From: Bacteroidales bacterium UBA3764 | GTDB taxonomy: Bacteria > Bacteroidota > Bacteroidia > Bacteroidales > UBA932 | Reading direction: 5' to 3' | Assembly: GCA_002371115.1 (NCBI GenBank) | Contig: DFFY01000111.1 | Location: forward strand, 10,897-31,177 | DNA: 20,281 nucleotides | Part shown: positions 15,034 through 20,281 of the stretch, piece after piece | Numbering within the stretch: position 1 is the stretch's first letter | How the letters are laid out: every line of letters starts with the position of its first letter | The notes under the pieces: generated by a model | The model's input: only the letters and a program-made list of their open reading frames with translations | Told to the model about the DNA's origin: nothing | The model's database searches: none | Made by a program: the position numbers and the translations under genes

Positions 15034-16659
15034 TTATTGGTACAAATGGCGCTTGATGCTGCCTTTTGCCGTGCGCTCAAAGGGCACGTCCACCAGTTCT
15101 ACGCGGAAAATCTGGCTGAATTTGGGCAAGTGGGCGTTGCTCTTCTTGCGGATGTCGTCCGAGAGTGCGGCAATGGCTTCTTCGTCGTCCCCCTGAACGG
15201 CGCCGGCGCAGGGATATACCAGGGCCGTAACTTTTCCATCCCGGTCCAGCACCAGCGATTCTTCCACCAGCGGGTGCCGGCTGAGCACCTGCTCCACTTC
15301 TTCCGGATAAATGTTCTGGCCGGAAGAACTTAAAATGAGCGCTTTGATGCGTCCCCGGATGAACAGGTTGCCGCTCTCGTCCATGACGCCCAGGTCGCCG
15401 GTGCGGAACCAGCCGTCTGGCGTGCGGGCTTTTTTGTCGGCGGCAGGATTCTTATAATAACCGGAAAAGAGGTTGGGGCCCAGGGTTTGGATTTCTCCGG
15501 GGATGCGGTCCGGCTCTGACGAGTCTATCCGGATTTGATGGATGGGTTTTCCGCAGGAACCGGGGGCGAAGTGTTCCGGTGTCTCATAGGCCAGCAGCGG
15601 ACAGGCTTCGGTCATGCCATATCCCACGGCATAAGGCAATTCGATTTTTTTCAGGGCGCTTTCCACCTTCCAGTTCAGCGGAGCGCCGCCGATGATGATG
15701 GTGTGCAGGTTGCCTCCCAGCGTGGTCAGCATCTTTTTCCCGACTGAGCGGTAGAAGGAAGTGCGGAGCCCCGGAACGGTCCTGATGGCCCGGGCGCCGC
15801 GGGTGCTCAGCTGGGGACGGATGAGGTTGTTGTAGAGCATTTCCATGATGCGCGGAACCGTTATCATGAGATAAGGTTTGATTTCGCTCATGGACTGGAT
15901 GAGCAGCGACGGGGAAGGGACTTTCCCCAGGAAGTAAATGGAGAATCCGGTACAGCAGGGGTAGATGAATTCCATGGCCAGGCCGTAGATATGGGCCAGC
16001 GGCAGCATGGAAACCAGGTTTTCCGGAGCGTTGTAAATGTGTTCCTGGCAGTAATCGACAATGTCGGACATGGCCTTGTAACTGAGCATGACGCCTTTGG
16101 GGTCTCCGGAGGTGCCCGACGTGTAGTTGATGATGGCGGTGGCCTCCGGGGAGTCCGGATAGTGGATGTCGTTTATGTCCAAGCCGTCCGGAAAACGGGC
16201 CTGGAAGAATTGCTCCCGGTTTTCCCATGCGCTTTGTATGCGGGGGTCGTTCCACCAGAGCAGCCGGTTTTCCTGGACATCCAACACGCCTTTGAGCTGG
16301 GAGAATTCCTGGGAGGAAAGGCTTTTCCAGATATCGGCATCGGCTAAAAGCAACAGGCTGTCCGAGTGGCGGATAAGCTGGCCCAGGCCTTCTGCCGTAT
16401 AATTGGGAAGGATGGGGACGATGACAGCTTCATAGGTGTTTACTGCCAGAAAGGCAATGGCCCAGTGGGCGGAATTGTGCGCGCAGAGGGCAATTTTGTC
16501 TCCTTTGCGGATGCCTGCGGCCTGGAAGAAGACATGAAACCGTTCAATTTGTTCTGCTACCTGTGCATAAGTATAGCATACGCCGCCATAATCGCACAGG
16601 GCATTTTTGTCTGCGCGAAGTCGTATTTGTTCTTCCAGTTTGGCCAGATAGTTTTTCAT
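15034..16659 (-). CDS. AMP-dependent acyl-CoA ligase (long-chain fatty acid type)
   Basis: This 541-residue adenylate-forming enzyme should join a fatty acid to CoA through an acyl-AMP. The large N-terminal domain carries the P-loop YTSGTSGDPKGVML (179-192), the A5 motif GYGMTEACP (346-354) and the A7/A8 region GWFRTGDLGVMD (416-427) and IRGRIKALILSSSGQNIYPEE (434-454). A small C-terminal domain ends in RTAKGSIKRHLY (529-540). In the usual PxxxGKxxR motif, the catalytic A10 Lys position aligns with Ser534 here, with Lys532 and Lys536 nearby. The start at MKNYLAKLEEQIRLRADKNAL fits the family. The open frame continues 78 codons further upstream, but that crosses the promoter and looks non-coding. 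Acyl chain length is not determined. Confidence 0.9.
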   Translation of the reverse strand: MKNYLAKLEEQIRLRADKNALCDYGGVCYTYAQVAEQIERFHVFFQAAGIRKGDKIALCAHNSAHWAIAFLAVNTYEAVIVPILPNYTAEGLGQLIRHSDSLLLLADADIWKSLSSQEFSQLKGVLDVQENRLLWWNDPRIQSAWENREQFFQARFPDGLDINDIHYPDSPEATAIINYTSGTSGDPKGVMLSYKAMSDIVDYCQEHIYNAPENLVSMLPLAHIYGLAMEFIYPCCTGFSIYFLGKVPSPSLLIQSMSEIKPYLMITVPRIMEMLYNNLIRPQLSTRGARAIRTVPGLRTSFYRSVGKKMLTTLGGNLHTIIIGGAPLNWKVESALKKIELPYAVGYGMTEACPLLAYETPEHFAPGSCGKPIHQIRIDSSEPDRIPGEIQTLGPNLFSGYYKNPAADKKARTPDGWFRTGDLGVMDESGNLFIRGRIKALILSSSGQNIYPEEVEQVLSRHPLVEESLVLDRDGKVTALVYPCAGAVQGDDEEAIAALSDDIRKKSNAHLPKFSQIFRVELVDVPFERTAKGSIKRHLYQ

Positions 16660-16679
16660 CCCTCTATAACTCCAATATG

Positions 16680-16687
16680 CAAATATA
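16680..16687 (-). promoter_or_regulatory. -7 box of the acyl-CoA ligase gene
   Basis: TATATTTG on the - strand (16687-16680) is a full match to TAnnTTTG and ends 20 nt before the start codon. AGAGGG right before the ATG is one of the few Shine-Dalgarno-like purine runs in the window. The -33 region is T-rich without a clear TTTG. Confidence 0.5.
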
Positions 16688-16728
16688 CAAAGATTCAGGA
16701 AAAAATAGGTATTCTCCCGGAAAATCAT

Positions 16729-16736
16729 TAAATTCG
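16729..16736 (+). promoter_or_regulatory. -7 box of the cardiolipin synthase gene
   Basis: TAAATTCG has one mismatch to TAnnTTTG and ends 2 nt before the ATG at 16739 and 8 nt before a second in-frame ATG at 16745. If this is the promoter, the second ATG may be the real, leaderless start. Confidence 0.35.
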
Positions 16737-16738
16737 CA

Positions 16739-18202
16739 ATGCATATGCCACTCACACTCATCATAGGGCTTTTTCTGCGGTTCATTCTCGCTCTGGGCAT
16801 CATCTGGCAAATTCTGCGCAGCGAGAAAGACCCTGATATCCAGTTGTTTTGGCTGGTATTCATTGCGCTTCTTCCTGTCATCGGCCTGGTCATTTACAGC
16901 CTTTGCGGCATCAATTACCGCCGGGAGGTTGTCCGGCAGCGGCTGCATGGCCGCACGCTGGATATGTTTGGCCGACAGATGCCGGCGGACAAGGCAGGCA
17001 GCCTTTTCCCGGACCACAATACAGACCGGGTGGAGGAAAGTCTGCGTCCGCTGGTGCGGCTGCTGCGCGCCTGCGGCGACGGAAACCGGCTGTATGAAGG
17101 GAATGCTCTGGAAATCATTACTTCCGGCCTGCGGAAGCGGGAGCTCCTGCTGGAGGATATCCGCCTGGCACAAAAGTTCATCCACATAGAGTACTTCCGT
17201 TTCGGGAACGACAAAGCCGGCAGGGAAGTGCGCGATGCGTTGCTGGCAAAGGTAAAAGAGGGGGTGGAGGTCCGTTTCCTGAACAACAACATGATTGGGC
17301 GCGACATCCCCAGGTCCTATTTCCGGAACATGCAGAAGGAAGGGATGGAGGTATTGCCCTATACGCATATCCGCAACGGCTTCCGCTCGTTTCTGATGCG
17401 TATCAATTGTCAGAATCACCGGAAGGTTGTCGTTATAGACGGAAAAGTGGCCTATACCGGCGGCATGAACCTGAACGACAATTACTTCTATAAGTGGCGG
17501 GACACGCATCTGCGTATCGAAGGTCCTGTGGTTGCCCGTTTACAGGCTTCCTTCATTGACAGCTGGCTATCCTCCGGCGGCCGCCTGAGCCGTCCGCTGC
17601 CTTATTATTTCCCTGCCCCTGCACCAATAGCGTGGAAGGCTCCGCTGCAGGACAAATGCATGCAGGTGGTTACGGATGCGGCGGACAATCCCCGGCCGGC
17701 CACCCTGCTGGGCTACGAATGGATCCTGCAGAATGCACGGGATTATGTGTACATCCATACGCCCTACTTCGTTCCGCCCCGTTCTTTCCTGAATGCGCTG
17801 ACGAGCGCCGCCTTGCGGGGGGTGGATGTGCGCATGATTCTGCCGGAAAAGGTGGATACGCCCTTGATTGGGCCGGCCAACCGCGCCATGTATGCCGAGT
17901 GTCTGGCAGCCGGAGTCCGTATCTATGACCGCAGCGGAGAATTCATCCATTCCAAAACGCTGGTCTGCGATGACCGCCTGAGTATTGTGGGCGCGTCCAA
18001 CCTGGACATGCGCAGTTTCTTTACCAACAGTGAAGTGAACAGTTTTATCTATGACGCGGAAACCGCCCTCTTCTGCAAGGCACAGTTCCTGAAGGATTTG
18101 GATGGAACCCGGGAATGGACGTATGCGGAATGGAAAAACAGCCGCACATGGTACCAGGAGATGGGTTCCCACATCATGCGGCTGTTCTACCATCTGCTCT
18201 AA
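16739..18202 (+). CDS. cls: Cardiolipin synthase (phospholipase D superfamily)
   Basis: This 487-residue membrane enzyme condenses two phosphatidylglycerols into cardiolipin. Two N-terminal membrane segments (about 4-22 and 32-53, PLDc_N type) are followed by two PLD catalytic domains. Each has an HKD motif: His227, Lys229 and Asp234 in NHRKVVVIDGKVAYTGGMN, and His404, Lys406 and Asp411 in IHSKTLVCDDRLSIVGASN. Length and layout match bacterial Cls. The start is either the ATG at 16739 or the in-frame ATG two codons later. The protein differs only by two residues. Its stop codon overlaps that of the convergent lipoprotein gene (18199-18202 reads CTAA), with no terminator seen. Confidence 0.95.
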   Translation: MHMPLTLIIGLFLRFILALGIIWQILRSEKDPDIQLFWLVFIALLPVIGLVIYSLCGINYRREVVRQRLHGRTLDMFGRQMPADKAGSLFPDHNTDRVEESLRPLVRLLRACGDGNRLYEGNALEIITSGLRKRELLLEDIRLAQKFIHIEYFRFGNDKAGREVRDALLAKVKEGVEVRFLNNNMIGRDIPRSYFRNMQKEGMEVLPYTHIRNGFRSFLMRINCQNHRKVVVIDGKVAYTGGMNLNDNYFYKWRDTHLRIEGPVVARLQASFIDSWLSSGGRLSRPLPYYFPAPAPIAWKAPLQDKCMQVVTDAADNPRPATLLGYEWILQNARDYVYIHTPYFVPPRSFLNALTSAALRGVDVRMILPEKVDTPLIGPANRAMYAECLAAGVRIYDRSGEFIHSKTLVCDDRLSIVGASNLDMRSFFTNSEVNSFIYDAETALFCKAQFLKDLDGTREWTYAEWKNSRTWYQEMGSHIMRLFYHLL

Positions 18203-19281
18203 GGCTGCTTGTATTCGCTGGTGCCTTTGAGCCCCGTAGTGCCAAAATAGCGTTCTTCGATATTCCCTTTTACATAGACCCGATGTCCCCGGAGTTCCGG
18301 ATGCGTCACCAGGTTCAGGGCGTCGCGGACACTCCCTTTGGGCAGTTCAACCGCCACGCAGGCTTGTTTTTCCGTGACCGATGAACGTTCGGCAAGGGCG
18401 ATGTGCGTGTCCTTGACAATGCCGTCGGTCTTTACGGTCTTACCGGCCGATGTGAGGTCGCCCCCGACGATATAGCCATAGAGCCAGACGCCTTGCTTGC
18501 CTGTATGCGCGTACGCTTCTCCCACGGCGATGGCTTTCTCCCAGCTGCTCCCGTCGTTTTTCCCGGAACCGTCGTCGCCTATCACATAATCTTCGTCGGA
18601 CCAGATTTTTGTTGTGTCCACGGCTACCTGCACCTGTCCGCCGGAGATTCCGTCCGCCGCCGGTGCCGACAAGTTTACGGTGAGAATCTCGCGGGCCTCC
18701 AGCTGGCGGGTGAACAGCGTTTGCTCCTGCACGTTGTTGTACAGGACCAGTGATACCTCTCCCGGCCGCATATAGGCAATGCGCTTTTCCGTATAGGTGT
18801 ATTTCAGTTTTACGCCGCGTTGTTGTACAAAGAGGACGCCATCCGGAAAGCTGGTCAGGAAATCCGGCGCAATCCGGAGGCGGATGCCCGCGTTGCGCAG
18901 CGTACATTGCAGGTGCACGACCAGGTTTTGTCCGGCGGAAACCACCACCACTTGTTCGTCACCATATTGCGGCCGCGCAAAGGCGGGGGAACTGAAGGGC
19001 AGGGAAACGATACCAATGGTATAACATCCGGGATCCACCTTTAGATATTGGGGCGAGTCTCCGTAGCTCCCTTCGTACAGGAGCGCACCTCCGCCGTCTC
19101 GGATGGTAAGAATGAAATCATTGGTGTCCGGAATCTCCGCAGTGGCTTTTGTCGGAAAAGTCCCGTCCAGCACCCAGCGAAGTTCTCCTTGTTCTTGCCA
19201 ATCATGCCTGAAGGCAAAGTCGTCACAGGCGGTGAGTCCGGCTATCAGCGGGAGCATCACCCAAAGTCGTTTTCGTTTCAT
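18199..19281 (-). CDS. DUF4493-like lipoprotein with C-terminal OB-fold (DUF6359-like)
   Basis: This 360-residue protein starts MKRKRLWVMLPLIAGLTACDD, a lipoprotein signal with lipobox LTAC (Cys19). The middle part (about 30-235) is beta-rich and resembles the DUF4493 proteins of Bacteroidales: GELRWVLDG, DFILTIRDGGGALLYEG, LKVDPGCYTIGI and a long beta-sandwich-like stretch. After an Asp/Gly/Ser linker, the last 114 residues (247-360) look like a DUF6359-type OB-fold, with GVWLYGYIVGG, DTHIALAERS, ACVAVELPKGSVRDALNLV, HRVYVKGNIEERYFG and LKGTSEY. Such proteins are thought to be surface lipoproteins, but no function is established. I use the internal Met because the longer frame (40 codons more) covers an AT-rich promoter region. 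It converges on and overlaps cls by 4 nt. Confidence 0.75.
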   Translation of the reverse strand: MKRKRLWVMLPLIAGLTACDDFAFRHDWQEQGELRWVLDGTFPTKATAEIPDTNDFILTIRDGGGALLYEGSYGDSPQYLKVDPGCYTIGIVSLPFSSPAFARPQYGDEQVVVVSAGQNLVVHLQCTLRNAGIRLRIAPDFLTSFPDGVLFVQQRGVKLKYTYTEKRIAYMRPGEVSLVLYNNVQEQTLFTRQLEAREILTVNLSAPAADGISGGQVQVAVDTTKIWSDEDYVIGDDGSGKNDGSSWEKAIAVGEAYAHTGKQGVWLYGYIVGGDLTSAGKTVKTDGIVKDTHIALAERSSVTEKQACVAVELPKGSVRDALNLVTHPELRGHRVYVKGNIEERYFGTTGLKGTSEYKQP

Positions 19282-19285
19282 GGAG

Positions 19286-19293
19286 CGAAGGTA
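19286..19293 (-). promoter_or_regulatory. Possible -7 box of the DUF4493-like lipoprotein gene
   Basis: TACCTTCG on the - strand (19293-19286) has one mismatch to TAnnTTTG and ends 4 nt before the ATG. There is no clear -33 box, so support is weak. Confidence 0.3.
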
Positions 19294-19394
19294 GGGCGCT
19301 TCCCCGGAACACAGATTCAGAAACGTACAATTTTTCCGGAATTTTTCTACCGATTCGTGCAAAACTTCAGCTTTTTCGCAAATTTTTCTTACGA

Positions 19395-19426
19395 TTTCCA
19401 TTCTTCCGCCAAAATCCGTATCTTTG
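19395..19426 (+). promoter_or_regulatory. Promoter of ffh
   Basis: TATCTTTG at 19419-19426 matches TAnnTTTG, and TTTC at 19395-19398, 20 bases before it, is a near match to the -33 TTTG. The leader to the ATG at 19450 would be about 18 nt. The rest of the gap 19294-19394 is AT-rich and I see nothing else in it. Confidence 0.6.
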
Positions 19427-19449
19427 CAGGTTGTACAAATGCATTTGAT

Positions 19450-20281
19450 ATGTTTGAGAACTTAAGCGAAAGGCTGGAAAGGTCTTTCAAAATATTGAAG
19501 GGTGAGGGGAAAATCACCGAAATCAATGTGGCGGAAACCGTCAAGGATATCCGTAAGGCCTTATTGGATGCGGACGTAAGTTACAAAGTGGCCAAGGAAT
19601 TTTGCGACCGCGTAAAGGACAAGGCCATGGGGGCCAATGTGCTCACGGCGGTGAAGCCGCAGCAGATGATGGTGAAAATCACCCACGACGAGTTGGCGGC
19701 GTTCATGGGCTCCACGGCGCAGGACATTAACCTGAAAGGGAATCCGGCCGTGGTCCTGGTGGCCGGCCTCAATGGTTCCGGTAAAACCACTTTCTCCGGC
19801 AAGCTGGCCCTGCAAATCAAGTCCAAGCGCGGCATGAAGGTGCTGATGGCCGCCTGCGATACGTTCCGTCCCGCCGCCATCGACCAGTTAAAACTTCTGG
19901 GAGAAAGCATCGGCGTGCCGGTATATACGGAGGAGGGGGAGAAGGATCCCATCAAGATTGCCAAGGCCGCCATTGCCAAAGCCAAGGCGGAAGGTTTCAG
20001 CGTGGTCATTGTGGATACCGCCGGCCGTCTGGCCGTGGACCAGCAGCTCATGGACGAGATTTCCGCCCTGCACCAGGCTGTCCACCCCACGGAAACCCTT
20101 TTTGTGGTAGATGCCATGACCGGCCAGGACGCCGTAGAAACGGCCAAGGCCTTCAACGACCGCCTGGACTTCGACGGCGTTGTCCTTACCAAGATGGACG
20201 GCGATACCCGTGGCGGTGCCGCCCTTTCCATCAAGGCGGTGGTGGGCAAACCCATTAAGTTCGTGAGTTCCGGTGAAAAGC
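19450..20281 (+). CDS. ffh: Signal recognition particle GTPase Ffh, N-terminal part (runs off window)
   Basis: The first 277 codons of Ffh (SRP54) are present. This GTPase binds signal sequences and 4.5S RNA and brings ribosomes to the membrane through FtsY. The N-terminal helical bundle spans about 1-95 (MFENLSERLERSFKILKGEG, with the ALLDADVSYKVAKEF motif). The G domain shows the P-loop GLNGSGKTTFSGKLA (106-120), the insertion-box segment CDTFRPAAIDQL (136-147), DTAGRLAVDQQLMDE (189-203) and TKMDGDTRGG (247-256). The methionine-rich M domain lies beyond the edge. The start at ATG 19450 gives the standard N-terminus. An out-of-frame 8-codon ORF (19439-19465) overlaps this start and may be chance. 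Confidence 0.96.
   Translation, partial: MFENLSERLERSFKILKGEGKITEINVAETVKDIRKALLDADVSYKVAKEFCDRVKDKAMGANVLTAVKPQQMMVKITHDELAAFMGSTAQDINLKGNPAVVLVAGLNGSGKTTFSGKLALQIKSKRGMKVLMAACDTFRPAAIDQLKLLGESIGVPVYTEEGEKDPIKIAKAAIAKAKAEGFSVVIVDTAGRLAVDQQLMDEISALHQAVHPTETLFVVDAMTGQDAVETAKAFNDRLDFDGVVLTKMDGDTRGGAALSIKAVVGKPIKFVSSGEK

Noticed and set aside
16660..16893. N-terminal extension of the acyl-CoA ligase frame by 78 codons
   Set aside because: It crosses a full TAnnTTTG box and overlaps the start of cls on the other strand. The family N-terminus is MKNYLAKLEEQ at 16659.
19282..19401. N-terminal extension of the DUF4493-like lipoprotein frame by 40 codons
   Set aside because: It would bury the lipoprotein signal peptide inside the protein, and the region is AT-rich and intergenic in character.

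Overview
The window looks like a chromosomal housekeeping stretch from a member of the Bacteroidota, most likely the order Bacteroidales and with GC-rich coding DNA. The grounds are: repeated promoter -7 boxes of the Bacteroidota form TAnnTTTG, A-rich start regions with almost no Shine-Dalgarno sequences, a 57-residue histone H1/Hc1-like protein, an M49 peptidase with the HECLGH motif, a DUF4493/DUF6359-type lipoprotein and a reverse rubrerythrin. Genus cannot be set from the sequence alone. I see no prophage, transposase, CRISPR array, tRNA or rRNA.

Layout. 1-1394 (+): the end of an acetate kinase gene followed at once by a phosphate butyryl/acetyltransferase (acyl-phosphate to ATP module). 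1396-1534: a structured inverted-repeat element. 1558-2313 (+): triosephosphate isomerase. 2322-3662 (+): a well-formed promoter, a leader, then rplY (L25/CTC) and pth as a two-gene operon for translation. 3757-3930 (+): the small histone-like gene, closed by a strong terminator. 4083-6952 (-): an M49 dipeptidyl-peptidase III lipoprotein overlapping a XerD-type recombinase. 6994-10033 (+): a clostripain-family lipoprotein protease and the membrane protease SppA, one base apart. 10036-10593 (-): reverse rubrerythrin. 10698-13526 (+): AddB-like Fe-S nuclease. 13527-14186 (-): cytidylate-kinase-like protein. 14240-15028 (+): protein tyrosine phosphatase. 15034-16659 (-): acyl-CoA ligase. 16739-18202 (+): cardiolipin synthase. 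18199-19281 (-): DUF4493/OB-fold lipoprotein. 19450-end (+): ffh, cut by the window edge.

From about 7 kb on, genes alternate strand. Divergent pairs share very short promoter regions with facing -7 boxes, often so close to the start codon that the mRNA should be leaderless or nearly so. Convergent pairs end 5 nt apart or less, or overlap by their stop codons, with no terminator visible. No gene-free gap exceeds 170 bases.

Functionally the genes cover energy metabolism (ackA, ptb, tpiA), translation and secretion (rplY, pth, ffh), envelope proteolysis (M49, C11, SppA), lipid metabolism (acyl-CoA ligase, cls), DNA work (XerD, AddB-like nuclease, histone-like protein) and peroxide defence (rubrerythrin). 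I did not find a clearly new multi-gene system. The points most worth a second look are the 139-base inverted-repeat element, a PerR-like palindrome before the rubrerythrin, and the C11-SppA protease pair.
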